Assembly (NCBI GenBank): GCA_963761475.1
Contig: CAVXGT010000014.1
Coordinates: 1 to 64,000, forward strand
Direction: 5' to 3'
DNA: 64,000 nucleotides
Source of the DNA: Ga0077555 sp963761475
Lineage (GTDB): Bacteria; Pseudomonadota; Alphaproteobacteria; Rhizobiales; Hyphomicrobiaceae
A model generated the notes under the pieces. It was not told the DNA's origin and ran no database searches. It saw only the letters and a list, made by a program, of their open reading frames with translations. This document shows positions 26,393-35,276 of the stretch, piece after piece; positions within the stretch are counted from its first letter, which is position 1; each line of letters opens with the position of its first letter. The position numbers and the translations under genes are program-made.

Positions 26393-26866
26393 GTGGAGCT
26401 CAACACGCGTGGCCGATATGCAGTGATGGCGATGGCCGACATCGCCAGTCGCGAGAGCGGCGCGGCCATCCCGCTGTCGCAGATCTCCGAGCGCCAGCAG
26501 ATCACGGTCGCTTATCTCGAGCAGCTCTTCCAGCAGTTGCGCCGTGCCGATCTGGTTGAGAGCGCCCGCGGCCGCAGCGGCGGCTACCGTTTGTCCCGCC
26601 CCGCGCGCGACATCACCATTGCCGAGGTCCTGGCGGCCGTGGAGGAGCGCACGCGCATGACGCGGTGCCTGGTGCCCGACGGCGAACCCTGCCTCGCCGG
26701 CGAACGGTGCCTCACCCACAACCTTTGGGAAGCGCTGGGCGAGGAGATTGCGACGTTCCTCGGCCGCGTAACCTTGCAGGACGTGATCGAAGGACTGCCG
26801 AGGCGAGCGCCGCGCGCACCGGCCGTGACTGAGCCATTTGGCGTGGTCGCTGGGAAGGCTTCATGA
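26393..26866 (+). CDS. iscR: Rrf2-family Fe-S-sensing regulator (IscR-like)
   Basis: 157 residues. An N-terminal winged helix-turn-helix (about 1-80) includes ELNTRGRYAVMAMADIA, ITVAYLEQLFQQLRRADLVE and RGRSGGYRLSR. Three cysteines lie in RCLVPDGEPCLAGERCLTHNLW, the cluster-ligand loop of IscR. It probably senses Fe-S status and represses the suf operon that follows. GTG 26393 is chosen because the conserved N-terminus begins there and GGGAG sits 7 bases before it. An upstream in-frame ATG at 26336 would add an arginine-rich non-family extension. It overlaps the desulfurase gene (ATGA). Confidence 0.9.
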   Translation: MELNTRGRYAVMAMADIASRESGAAIPLSQISERQQITVAYLEQLFQQLRRADLVESARGRSGGYRLSRPARDITIAEVLAAVEERTRMTRCLVPDGEPCLAGERCLTHNLWEALGEEIATFLGRVTLQDVIEGLPRRAPRAPAVTEPFGVVAGKAS

Positions 26867-27996
26867 GCGCCGCCCGCACATATCTTGATTGGAACGCCTC
26901 GGCGCCGCTCCGGCCCGAAGCCTACACGGCGATGATTGCAGCACTCGACCTCGCCGGCAATCCGTCCTCCGTGCATGGCGAGGGCCGCCGGGCTCGGGCC
27001 GTGATCGAGGATGCGCGTGAGGCTGTGGCAAGTCTGGTGGGCGCCGAGCCGGCCGACGTGGTCTTCACCAGCGGCGCCACCGAAGCCAATGCCTGGGTCA
27101 TCAACCAGGGCTGGCGGCGGATCTTCATGTCCGATGCCGAGCACGACAGCGTTCGCACCCCCGCCGTCCTGAGCGGTTCCGAGATCGTGAGGCTCCCCGT
27201 CCGCACCGACGGTATTGTGGCCGTCGAGACACTGGCCGACCACATCGGGCAGGCCGGCAACGAGGCGGGCGCCGGTCTGCTGGCCCTCCAGGCAGCCAAC
27301 AACGAGACCGGTGTCGTGCAGCCCATCGCCGAGGCTGCAGCATTGGCCCGCGGGCATGGATTGGTGGTCCTGTGCGACGCCGTCCAGGTCGCAGGCCGCC
27401 GCCCCCTGGAGGTTGCCGCCCTCGATGTCGACTACCTGACCATCTCCGCCCATAAGCTCGGCGGCCCCAAGGGCATCGGTGCGCTCGTTTGCCGGCGCAA
27501 GGGCGATCTCGTGCCCCTGATTGCTGGCGGCGGCCAGGAGCGCCGCCGACGTGCCGGCACCGAGAACGTGGCGGCCATTGCGGGCTTCGGCGCCGCCGCT
27601 GCCGCCGCCGCAAGCCGGATGGCCGACGAGCAGCGCCACGTCGGGTCACTGCGTGACCAACTGGAAGCCATGCTCGCGGCGGTGTCACCTGCTGCTGTGG
27701 TCATCGGCGCCGAGGCCCCGAGACTTTCCAATACCACCTGCGTCGCCCTCCCGGGACGCCTTGCCGAGGTGCTGGTCGCAAGCCTTGATCTTGCCGGTAT
27801 TGCCGTCAGTGCAGGCGCCGCCTGCTCGTCGGGCAAGGTCTCCGCCAGCGCCACGTTGCAGGCAATGGGGCTCGATCCTGATCTCGCCCGCGCAGCCATC
27901 CGTATCAGTATCGGCCCAACGACCACGCAGGCCGATATCACAGTATTCCTGGCAGCCTGGAGCAGGCTTGCCGAGGCGCGCAAAGTCGCCGCCTGA
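26863..27996 (+). CDS. Cysteine desulfurase, IscS/NifS type (class V aminotransferase)
   Basis: A 377-residue PLP enzyme that removes sulfur from L-cysteine for Fe-S assembly. It has YLDWNASAPLRPEA, TSGATEANAWVI and the PLP-lysine motif SAHKLGGPKGIGALV. The persulfide Cys is in SAGAACSSGKVSAS, in the extended loop of group I (IscS/NifS) enzymes. It overlaps iscR by 4 bases and precedes sufB by 26 bases. A second, group II desulfurase (sufS) lies later in the same operon, an arrangement common in alphaproteobacterial suf operons. Confidence 0.93.
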   Translation: MSAARTYLDWNASAPLRPEAYTAMIAALDLAGNPSSVHGEGRRARAVIEDAREAVASLVGAEPADVVFTSGATEANAWVINQGWRRIFMSDAEHDSVRTPAVLSGSEIVRLPVRTDGIVAVETLADHIGQAGNEAGAGLLALQAANNETGVVQPIAEAAALARGHGLVVLCDAVQVAGRRPLEVAALDVDYLTISAHKLGGPKGIGALVCRRKGDLVPLIAGGGQERRRRAGTENVAAIAGFGAAAAAAASRMADEQRHVGSLRDQLEAMLAAVSPAAVVIGAEAPRLSNTTCVALPGRLAEVLVASLDLAGIAVSAGAACSSGKVSASATLQAMGLDPDLARAAIRISIGPTTTQADITVFLAAWSRLAEARKVAA

Positions 27997-28022
27997 ACCG
28001 AACGACGAGGAAATAAACCGCA

Positions 28023-29543
28023 ATGGCCGCAGTCCCCGAGACAGTTGAGCAGGTCAAGGCTCTCGATGTCGACAAGTACAAGTACGGCTTCGAGACCGAT
28101 ATCGAATCGATCAAGGCCCCCAAGGGCCTCAACGAGGATATCGTCCGCTTCATCTCCGACAAGAAGGGCGAGCCCGAATGGATGCTGGCCTGGAGGCTGG
28201 ATGCGTTCCGCCGATGGCAGGCCATGACCGAACCTACGTGGGCCAAGGTCGATTATCCGAAAATCGACTTCCAGGACCTGCATTACTATTCGGCACCGAA
28301 ATCCACCGAGGGTCCAAAATCCCTTGAAGACGTAGACCCTGAATTGCTCGCCACCTACGCCAAGCTCGGCATTCCCCTGAAGGAGCAGGAGATCCTCGCG
28401 GGTGTGCGCAAGCAGGGTGAGGCCTCGCAACTGGGTGAGGCCGACGGCTACCAGAGTATGGCGGGCCGGGTCGCGGTCGACGCCGTGTTCGATTCCGTGT
28501 CCGTCGTCACCACCTTCCGCAAGGAGCTGGCCAAGGCCGGCGTCATCTTCTGCTCGATCTCCGAGGCGCTGAAGGAACACCCTGAACTCGTGCGCAAGTA
28601 CCTGGGCTCGGTCGTGCCCCAGTCCGACAATTATTATGCCGCCCTCAATTCCGCGGTCTTCTCCGATGGCTCCTTCGTCTACGTGCCCGAGGGCGTGCGC
28701 TGCCCGATGGAGCTCTCCACCTACTTCCGCATCAACGAGCGCAATACCGGCCAGTTCGAGCGGACGCTGATCATCGCCGAGAAGGGCGCCTATGTGTCCT
28801 ATCTCGAAGGCTGCACGGCGCCCATGCGCGACGAGAACCAGTTGCACGCAGCCGTCGTCGAATTGGTGGCGCTCGACGACGCCGAGATAAAGTATTCCAC
28901 CGTCCAGAACTGGTATCCGGGCGACAAGGAGGGACGCGGCGGCGTCTACAACTTTGTCACCAAGCGCGGTGATTGCCGCGGCCGCAACGCCAAGATCTCG
29001 TGGACGCAGGTGGAAACGGGATCGGCCATCACCTGGAAGTATCCGAGCTGCATCCTGCGCGGCGACGGCAGCCGCGGCGAGTTCTACTCGATTGCCATCT
29101 CGAATGGCCGCCAACAAGTGGACAGCGGCACCAAGATGATCCACCTTGGGCGCAATACATCGAGCCGCATCATTTCCAAGGGTATTGCGGCCGGTCATTC
29201 GCAGAATACATATCGCGGCCTCGTCTCTGCGCACCGGAAGGCCACCAATGCGCGCAATTTCACCAACTGCGACAGCCTGCTTATCGGCAATCGCTGCGGC
29301 GCCCACACGGTCCCCTATATCGAGGCCAAGAACGCCTCCGCTCACTTCGAGCACGAGGCCACGACCTCGAAGATCTCGGACGACAAGCTGTTCTATTGCC
29401 GCCAGCGCGGCCTGTCCGACGAGGAGGCTGTCGCCCTCATCGTCAACGGTTTTGTACGCGACGTGCTGCAGCAGTTGCCGATGGAGTTCATGGCTGAAAC
29501 CCAGAAGCTCATCGGCATATCGCTGGAAGGCAGTGTCGGCTGA
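28023..29543 (+). CDS. sufB: Fe-S cluster assembly protein SufB
   Basis: The 506-residue core scaffold of the SufBCD complex, where Fe-S clusters are built. Conserved blocks are FETDIESIKAPKGLNEDIVRF, YVPEGVRCPMELSTYFRIN, GCTAPMRDENQLHAAVVEL, YSTVQNWYPGD and the cluster-region TNCDSLLIG, with EHEATTSKISDDKLFY near the end. GAGGAAA precedes ATG 28023. It ends LIGISLEGSVG, as in relatives. The open frame continues 28 codons past the stop but this is not conserved-looking and is ignored. Confidence 0.96.
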   Translation: MAAVPETVEQVKALDVDKYKYGFETDIESIKAPKGLNEDIVRFISDKKGEPEWMLAWRLDAFRRWQAMTEPTWAKVDYPKIDFQDLHYYSAPKSTEGPKSLEDVDPELLATYAKLGIPLKEQEILAGVRKQGEASQLGEADGYQSMAGRVAVDAVFDSVSVVTTFRKELAKAGVIFCSISEALKEHPELVRKYLGSVVPQSDNYYAALNSAVFSDGSFVYVPEGVRCPMELSTYFRINERNTGQFERTLIIAEKGAYVSYLEGCTAPMRDENQLHAAVVELVALDDAEIKYSTVQNWYPGDKEGRGGVYNFVTKRGDCRGRNAKISWTQVETGSAITWKYPSCILRGDGSRGEFYSIAISNGRQQVDSGTKMIHLGRNTSSRIISKGIAAGHSQNTYRGLVSAHRKATNARNFTNCDSLLIGNRCGAHTVPYIEAKNASAHFEHEATTSKISDDKLFYCRQRGLSDEEAVALIVNGFVRDVLQQLPMEFMAETQKLIGISLEGSVG

Positions 29544-29937
29544 AGATATCCAAGGCCTGGAGAGGGCGATGCACCCTGTTTCCTGGCCAAGTGGGTTAAC
29601 GACACGATCGGCTTGGAGACGAAGGACTGACTGCTGAGAAAAGTCGAGACGGCAACGATAACGCGCAAAAATCTGGTCGCCGGAGCGGAAGGCATGCTCC
29701 AGGTCAAGGCAGCCGCCAGGATCCGCGCATGCAATGAAGATCGCCAGCGTTGCATTGTAGCTGCGCGGTAAATGCTTCAGTCACGGGAGCCGCGGTGGGC
29801 TTGCCGGGTCGGGAGCCAACGAGGGCCAGGCGCAAGGGGCGCTGGAGCCGCGGCACCTGGGTGAACCCGGGCCATCACTGGGAGTAGACCTCGAAGGGCC
29901 CGCTCAGCGGGACGGGCTTTGATCAAGGAGACGGACG
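29544..29937. other. Intergenic stretch of about 390 bases inside the suf operon, no gene seen
   Basis: This lies between sufB and the first small gene. It contains only short frames without ribosome sites. Repetitive GC-rich bases around 29780-29870 could fold but show no clean terminator. Confidence 0.45.
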
Positions 29938-30204
29938 ATGAGTGACGCGGCTGGTTTCGGTGCAATGACGCGGACGGCAAAGCTTTTGCGCGAGATCGAC
30001 GCCGACGAGTGTCGGCGACGCAACGCACTCTCGAACAAGAAGGTCGATTTGCGGCTGAATCAGGGTTCGGTCGTCACGGTTCTGGAAAGCCTCGATCAGG
30101 GCCGCGCATTCCTGGTCGAGTTCGGCGAGAAGGCGCCCGATAGCTGCGAGTGGCTCGGCGTGCTCTATCCCTCCGAGATCGAGTTTGACGGCCAGTTGCA
30201 GTAG
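29938..30204 (+). CDS. Small hypothetical protein in the suf operon
   Basis: An 88-residue soluble protein I do not recognise, with an excellent ribosome site (AAGGAGACGGACG before ATG 29938). The N-terminal half is polar and helical (RTAKLLREIDADECRRRNAL). The C-terminal half reads as a small beta barrel (VDLRLNQGSVVTVLESL, FLVEFGEKAPDSCEWLGVLY), loosely like DUF4926-type SH3-like proteins, though this is a guess. It is inserted between sufB and sufC on the same strand, so it is likely cotranscribed. It has two Cys, 25 and about 72. Confidence 0.68.
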   Translation: MSDAAGFGAMTRTAKLLREIDADECRRRNALSNKKVDLRLNQGSVVTVLESLDQGRAFLVEFGEKAPDSCEWLGVLYPSEIEFDGQLQ

Positions 30205-30358
30205 GCGGCAACGCGGCAGTTACCGATCGATCGCGGCGTGAGCCGCGAACGGTACGGACGGTTTGTTGAGAGCCCGGTCGAGGCAGTGGCCTTTCCGTGC
30301 CCATACGGTGAGGGCGGGCGGCGCACGACTGGATGCTTGGAGAAAGACTTGGCGAGGC

Positions 30359-30637
30359 ATGAAGGACGCAGATTACTGGTTCAAGCCGAAGACGCACGGC
30401 TACGGCGCCAGTCCCAGCAACTGGAAAGGCTGGGCGGCGACACTTGGCTTCGGTGTCCTGATCGTCGTGCTGTCGCTGGTGTTCGTGGTCTGGCCTGCGC
30501 TGTCGGCCACCGGCCCGCGGCTCGAACACATGCTGGCATGGTTCCTCCTTGAGGCGGGGACGGTGATCTACTTCATGCGGCTGTGCCGGCGCAAAACGGA
30601 TGGCGAATGGCAGTGGCGCTGGGGCAAGGCGGATTGA
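30359..30637 (+). CDS. Small membrane protein in the suf operon, hypothetical
   Basis: 92 residues starting MKDADYWFKPKTHGYGASPS, followed by two probable membrane helices (ATLGFGVLIVVLSLVFVVWP and LAWFLLEAGTVIYFMRL) and a charged C-terminus ending EWQWRWGKAD. It belongs to a type of short protein with the YWFKPKTHGYG start that I associate with alphaproteobacteria, of unknown function. It lies between sufB and sufC. ATG 30359 is the natural start before the conserved-looking sequence; an in-frame upstream ATG adds an Arg/Trp-rich stretch. Confidence 0.68.
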   Translation: MKDADYWFKPKTHGYGASPSNWKGWAATLGFGVLIVVLSLVFVVWPALSATGPRLEHMLAWFLLEAGTVIYFMRLCRRKTDGEWQWRWGKAD

Positions 30638-30764
30638 TGCGGGGTTGGTGGCGGCCAAGGCCGCGCATCGGCTGAGCCCCAGTCGGCGAGGCGACCTTGC
30701 ATCAGGCTTGCCAGCCTGAGACGTGACGAGACGATAACGCGAGAGACGATAAAGGGACGACGTA

Positions 30765-31521
30765 ATGCTCGAGATCCGCGATCTGCATGCCCGCATTGCC
30801 GAGGACGGCACCGAGATCCTGAAAGGGATATCGCTGACCCTGCCGAAGGGAGAGGTGCATGCCATCATGGGCCCCAACGGCTCGGGCAAGTCGACTTTGT
30901 CGTATGTCCTAGCGGGCCGCGACGACTACGAGGTGACCTCGGGCGACATCCTTTGGGAGGGACGCTCGATCATCGAGTTGTCGCCGGACGAGCGCGCCGC
31001 AGCCGGCGTGTTCCTGGCCTTCCAGTATCCAATGGAGATCCCGGGCGTTGCCACCATGACCTTCCTGCGCGCGGCCGTGAATGCCATCCGCAAGAAGCGC
31101 GGCGAGGCCGAGATGACGACGCCGGAGTTTTTGCGCGTGGTCCGCGCCAAGGCCGGTGAGCTCGGCATCAAGGACGAGATGCTCCGTCGCCCGCTCAATG
31201 TCGGGTTTTCCGGCGGCGAGAAGAAACGCATGGAAGTCCTGCAGATGGCCATGCTGGAGCCGAGCCTGTGCGTGCTTGATGAAACCGACTTCAGGCCTCG
31301 ACATCGACGCTATCCGTATTGTCGCCGAGGGCGCGAACCGGATGCGCGGGCCAGAGCGTGCGATGCTCGTGATCACGCACTACCAGCGGCTGTTGAGCTA
31401 CATCGTGCCGGACAAGGTGCACGTCCTCTCAGGCGGACGGATCGTCAAGTCGGGTGGACGCGAACTGGCCGAGGAACTGGAAAAATCGGGCTATGCCGAG
31501 TTCGCCGGCAAGGCTGCATGA
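30765..31521 (+). CDS. sufC: Fe-S cluster assembly ATPase SufC, frameshifted
   Basis: The ABC-type ATPase that drives the SufBCD scaffold, about 251 residues once corrected. Walker A is GPNGSGKST, the Q-loop FLAFQYPMEIPGV and the signature NVGFSGGEKKRMEVLQMAML. The frame breaks at 31290-31291, where GAAACCGACTTCAGGC has one T too many. Correction gives DETDSGLDIDAIRIVAEGAN, the expected Walker B/D-loop, and the rest (VITHYQRLLSYIVPD) follows normally. SufC is normally indispensable in organisms with Suf as the main system, so a sequencing indel is the likely cause. It precedes sufD. Confidence 0.94.
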
Positions 31522-31632
31522 AAGTACGCAGCCGCCGTGACGTGGGCTGAAACGGGGCTGGTAGGCCACGCCTTGAACGGCCGGAATAGAACGTGATCGC
31601 CAGAACCAAGACTGGGCGAAACAAGGGTTGAG

Positions 31633-32976
31633 ATGAGCGCAATAGCGAACAGGACTGAAGCCGAAACCGAGCTGGTGCGCCAGTTCGCCCTGACAGCGCC
31701 CGAGTTGCCGGGCGCAGGCTGGGTGCCGAATGCGCGCGCCGCCGCCATGCGTGCCTTCGAGCGCACGGGCTTGCCGCACCGGCGCATCGAGGCCTGGAAA
31801 TACACCGATCTGCGCAACGCCCTGAAAGCGGCCTATCCGCCCGCGACCTGTTCGGCGCGGAAGGTCGACGCAGCACTGCTCGCAGCCACCCTCGGCGATG
31901 AGCTCGCCACCCTTCCAGCAATCCGCCTCGTGCTGCTCAACGGTCGTTACGCAGCCCGGATCGTGCCGTCGGGCCACGCCATGCCCGCGGGTTGCCATTT
32001 GGACCCGCTTTCGGCCGCCATCGGCCAACCAGACTTCAGCTGGATTGAGCCGGTCTTCGAGCATCCCGCCGACGGCACGGCCGAGCCGGTGCTGGCGCTG
32101 AATACGGCCTTTGTGAGCGATGGTATCGTGCTGTCCGTTGCGAAGGGCGCGAGCCTTGCGTTGCCGATCCACATCGTCTCGATCATCGACGCCTCGGCAC
32201 CGCAAGCCGTGGCGACCCGCAACCTCGTCAGGATCGAGGCGGGCGCGCAGGCGACCGTCATCGAGAGCCACGTGCTGGCAGGCGAGGCGCCGAGCCAGGC
32301 GACAGCCGTCACCCAGCTCAAGGTCGAAGCTGGCGGTACTGTCCATCACGTCAAGCATGTCGTGGGCGATGCTGGTGCCGTGCATCTCGGCTACTGGGAC
32401 CTGGACATCGCCGAAGGGGCGACCTACCGGGGCTTCCAGCTCACCGCCGGCGCCGGCCTTGCCCGCAATGAAAGCCGGATCACTTTCACCGGCCCCGACG
32501 CCCACCTCGACCTCTCTGGCCTGATGCTCGGACGGGGAGGTGACCACATCGATACCACCATGGTGATCGATCACAGCCATCCCGGCTGCGTTGGCCGCGA
32601 GCTATTCAAGATCGTGCTCGATGATCACGCCCGCGCCGTCTTCCAGGGCAAGGTGGTGGTGGCCCCCGAGGCGCAGAAAACCGACGGCAAGCAGATGGCG
32701 CAGGCCCTGATGCTGTCGGAGGACGCCGAGTTCGACAGCAAGCCTGAGCTTGAAATCTACGCCGACGACGTCGTCTGCGGTCATGGCTCCACCTCTGCCG
32801 AGATCGACGCGGAAATGCTGTTCTACCTGCGTTCGCGCGGCATCCCCGAACCCGAAGCGCGCAGCCTCCTGATCGAGAGTTTCGCCAGCGAGGCGCTTGA
32901 CAAGATCGAAGACGAGGCCTTGCGCGCGGCGATGAGCGCCATCGCGTTGCGCTGGCTCGGCCATGATGCCCGGTGA
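31633..32976 (+). CDS. sufD: Fe-S cluster assembly protein SufD
   Basis: 447 residues, a partner of SufB and SufC in the cluster scaffold. It has the N-terminal helical region ending PHRRIEAWKYTDLRNALK and a right-handed beta-helix core. The conserved C-terminal block is FKIVLDDHARAVFQGKVVV through QKTDGKQMAQALMLSEDAEF and DDVVCGHGSTSAEID, where relatives hold the interface Cys and His residues. It follows sufC by 111 bases; AAGGG precedes ATG 31633. Its stop overlaps or abuts the sufS frame. Confidence 0.95.
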   Translation: MSAIANRTEAETELVRQFALTAPELPGAGWVPNARAAAMRAFERTGLPHRRIEAWKYTDLRNALKAAYPPATCSARKVDAALLAATLGDELATLPAIRLVLLNGRYAARIVPSGHAMPAGCHLDPLSAAIGQPDFSWIEPVFEHPADGTAEPVLALNTAFVSDGIVLSVAKGASLALPIHIVSIIDASAPQAVATRNLVRIEAGAQATVIESHVLAGEAPSQATAVTQLKVEAGGTVHHVKHVVGDAGAVHLGYWDLDIAEGATYRGFQLTAGAGLARNESRITFTGPDAHLDLSGLMLGRGGDHIDTTMVIDHSHPGCVGRELFKIVLDDHARAVFQGKVVVAPEAQKTDGKQMAQALMLSEDAEFDSKPELEIYADDVVCGHGSTSAEIDAEMLFYLRSRGIPEPEARSLLIESFASEALDKIEDEALRAAMSAIALRWLGHDAR

Positions 32977-33010
32977 GCCGCCAGTGACGCCCCTAGACGA
33001 GGATCAAGCC

Positions 33011-34258
33011 ATGACGGCAGCCGATGCCGAGCATCCCGACACCCCGCTCGACGTGGACATGATCCGCGCCGACTTTCCGATCCTGTTCCGCGATGTCTAC
33101 GGCAAGTCGCTCGTCTATCTCGACAACGGCGCCTCCGCCCAGAAGCCGAAATCCGTGCTCGACGCCATCGAGCACGCCTACAAGATGGAATACGCCAACG
33201 TCCATCGCGGCCTGCACTTCCTATCGAATGCGGCAACTCAGCGCTTCGAGGAGGCCCGCGCCAGCGTCCAGCGTTTCCTCAATGCCCGCTCTGAAGAGGA
33301 GATCGTCTTCACCAGCGGCGTCACCGCGGCGATCAATCTCGTCGCCTCCAGCCTCGGCGCCACTTTCAAGCCGGGCGACGAGGTCATCCTGTCGATCATG
33401 GAGCACCACTCCAACATCGTGCCGTGGCATTTCCTGCGCGAGCGCCAGGGCGTCGTCCTGAAGTGGGCGCCGATCAGCGATGACGGCGCGTTGGATATGG
33501 AAGCTTTCGCGAAGTTGATCGGGCCACGCACCCGCCTCGTCGCCATGACGCACATGTCGAATGTGCTCGGCACCATCAATCCCGCCAAGGAGATCGTCCG
33601 CATCGCCCACGACAAGGGCGTAACGGTCTTCTTCGATGGCGCCCAGGCCGCCGTCCACCTGCCGGTCGACGTCCAGGACCTCGATTGCGACTTCTACGGC
33701 TTTACCGGGCACAAGGTTTACGGGCCCACCGGTATCGGCGTGCTCTACGCCAAGGCCCGCCACCTGGAGGCCATGCGCCCCTACATGGGCGGCGGCGAAA
33801 TGATCGAGACGGTCACCACCGAGACTGTTACCTACGGTCATGCCCCCCACAAATTCGAGGCTGGCACCCCGCCGATCGTGCAAGCCATCGGCCTCGGCGC
33901 TGCCGTCGACTACATGATGCAGGTCGGTCGCGCCCGTATTGCGGCCCACGAGGCTGATCTCGCCCAGTACGCCCACGAGCGCCTTTCCGGCCTCAACTGG
34001 TTGAAGATCTACGGCCACGCTCCCGGCAAGGGTGCCATCGTCGCCTTCAATATTGATGGTCTCCACCCCCACGACGTCTCCACGATCATCGACCGCTCGG
34101 GCGTCGCGGTTCGCGCTGGCCATCACTGCGCCCAGCCCCTGATGGCCCGACTTGGTGTAACGGCCACGTGCCGGGCGTCGTTTGGCATGTATAATACCCG
34201 CGCCGAGGTCGACGCCCTCGCGGAGGCTCTGGTCAAGGCACACGACTTCTTCGCCTAA
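33011..34258 (+). CDS. sufS: Cysteine desulfurase SufS (group II)
   Basis: A 415-residue PLP enzyme that delivers sulfur to the SufBCD scaffold. Motifs are FPILFRDVYGKSLVYLDNGA, ANVHRGLHFLSN, the PLP-lysine region YGFTGHKVYGPTGIGVLY and RAGHHCAQPLM with the catalytic Cys. ATG 33011 is preferred because GAGGA sits before it; the frame is open to an ATG at 32963 inside sufD with no ribosome site. It ends 35 bases before sufT. Confidence 0.95.
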   Translation: MTAADAEHPDTPLDVDMIRADFPILFRDVYGKSLVYLDNGASAQKPKSVLDAIEHAYKMEYANVHRGLHFLSNAATQRFEEARASVQRFLNARSEEEIVFTSGVTAAINLVASSLGATFKPGDEVILSIMEHHSNIVPWHFLRERQGVVLKWAPISDDGALDMEAFAKLIGPRTRLVAMTHMSNVLGTINPAKEIVRIAHDKGVTVFFDGAQAAVHLPVDVQDLDCDFYGFTGHKVYGPTGIGVLYAKARHLEAMRPYMGGGEMIETVTTETVTYGHAPHKFEAGTPPIVQAIGLGAAVDYMMQVGRARIAAHEADLAQYAHERLSGLNWLKIYGHAPGKGAIVAFNIDGLHPHDVSTIIDRSGVAVRAGHHCAQPLMARLGVTATCRASFGMYNTRAEVDALAEALVKAHDFFA

Positions 34259-34293
34259 GGCGTGCTGCTGGACGTTAACAGAATGCGAGTTGA

Positions 34294-34743
34294 ATGATGG
34301 ACGGCAAACCGGTCGAGAGAGATGTGATGGACGTGGGTGCAGCCGATCTCGCGGCGCCGCCCGCGAACGCGACGCCGGCACCTTCTGTGGCGGATGGCGG
34401 GACGCCCGTCGAGGGCTCCAAGCTGTCGCAGGAAGAGCTGGATCAGCTCACCGCCGACATCGTGCTGGCGTTGAAGAGCGTCTATGACCCCGAGATCCCC
34501 TGCGACATCTACGAGCTGGGCCTGATCTACAAGATCGACATCGAGGACGACCGCTCCGTTGCCGTCGAGATGACGTTGACGGCGCCCGGCTGCCCAGTTG
34601 CAGGAGAAATGCCGACCTGGGTCGAGAATGCCGTCGCCGCGGTGCCGGGCGTGCAGGCGTGTGTCGTGACGCTCACCTTCGATCCACCCTGGGACCAAAG
34701 CCGCATGTCTGACGAGGCACGCCTCGCCCTCAACATGTTCTGA
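34294..34743 (+). CDS. sufT: SUF-associated DUF59/MIP18 protein (SufT-like)
   Basis: 149 residues. After a low-complexity Ala/Pro N-terminus of about 45 residues comes a MIP18 (DUF59) domain with SVYDPEIPCDIYELGLIYKI and LTAPGCPVAGEMPTWVENAV, including the conserved Cys of TAPGCP. SufT and its PaaD-like relatives act in maturation of Fe-S proteins. It is the last gene of the suf operon; no sufA/erpA-type carrier gene follows. The start could also be the ATG at 34297 or 34327. Confidence 0.9.
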   Translation: MMDGKPVERDVMDVGAADLAAPPANATPAPSVADGGTPVEGSKLSQEELDQLTADIVLALKSVYDPEIPCDIYELGLIYKIDIEDDRSVAVEMTLTAPGCPVAGEMPTWVENAVAAVPGVQACVVTLTFDPPWDQSRMSDEARLALNMF

Positions 34744-34824
34744 GCAGCCCTACCGGGCCGTCACGGTACTCTCACGGTCGCGCGCCGCTTAACCGCACCA
34801 CGGGCCGGCCAACGCTGCCGTTGC

Positions 34825-35055
34825 CTACTGCCGTCCACCCTCGATCACTTGAAGACGCGGGCCGCCGGGACCGGGCTCTCCGGCCGTCGGCGCTTGGCCG
34901 GACAAAAGGAATGTGGCGATCTCGCGCGCGACCTTGCCCAGTTGCTCCAGCGGAATCTCTGGATCCTCGATGCCATGGGCCAGAAGGTGGCACATCTGCG
35001 CCGCCAGCTCCCGGCGGTCGGTCGCAAACGGAAGGGACGGTCCAGCGCTCATCAT
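34825..35055 (-). CDS. Small hypothetical protein
   Basis: 76 residues starting MMSAGPSLPFATDRREL. It has a strong ribosome site AAGGAGGACG directly before ATG 35055 and a Pro/Gly-rich tail (GQAPTAGEPGPGGPRLQVIEGGRQ). The central part is helical (LAAQMCHLLAHGIEDPE). It is not recognised. It is convergent with sufT, 80 bases apart. Confidence 0.6.
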   Translation of the reverse strand: MMSAGPSLPFATDRRELAAQMCHLLAHGIEDPEIPLEQLGKVAREIATFLLSGQAPTAGEPGPGGPRLQVIEGGRQ

Positions 35056-35276
35056 CGTCCTCCTTGGCGGTGGGATGACGCATCAGCCCTATCGCGGGAC
35101 TGTGTCATCTCGACGAGGAAAATGTGCGCTGATTTGGCCGCTGGGTCTCACCGCCGCCACGGTTCATCCACATCATTCGCGCCGCAGCCACAATCAGCCG
35201 GGCCACTGACGCATTGCGGCCACACCCCGCGCCCCGCACGAGGCGGGGCAGGGGGCTTGAGCCGAACGGAGCGTGA

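Noticed and set aside
27432..29354. 640-codon minus-strand open frame over the desulfurase and sufB genes
   Set aside because: Shadow of clearly identified genes on the plus strand; its composition is that of complementary GC-rich codons.
29544..29630. Continuation of the sufB frame for 28 codons beyond its TGA
   Set aside because: SufB proteins normally end at GSVG-like residues; the extension is probably chance. There is no selenocysteine or readthrough context.
35231..35249. Seven-pair GC hairpin after the FKBP gene as a terminator
   Set aside because: The stem is short and lacks a T-run on the minus strand; not enough to call.
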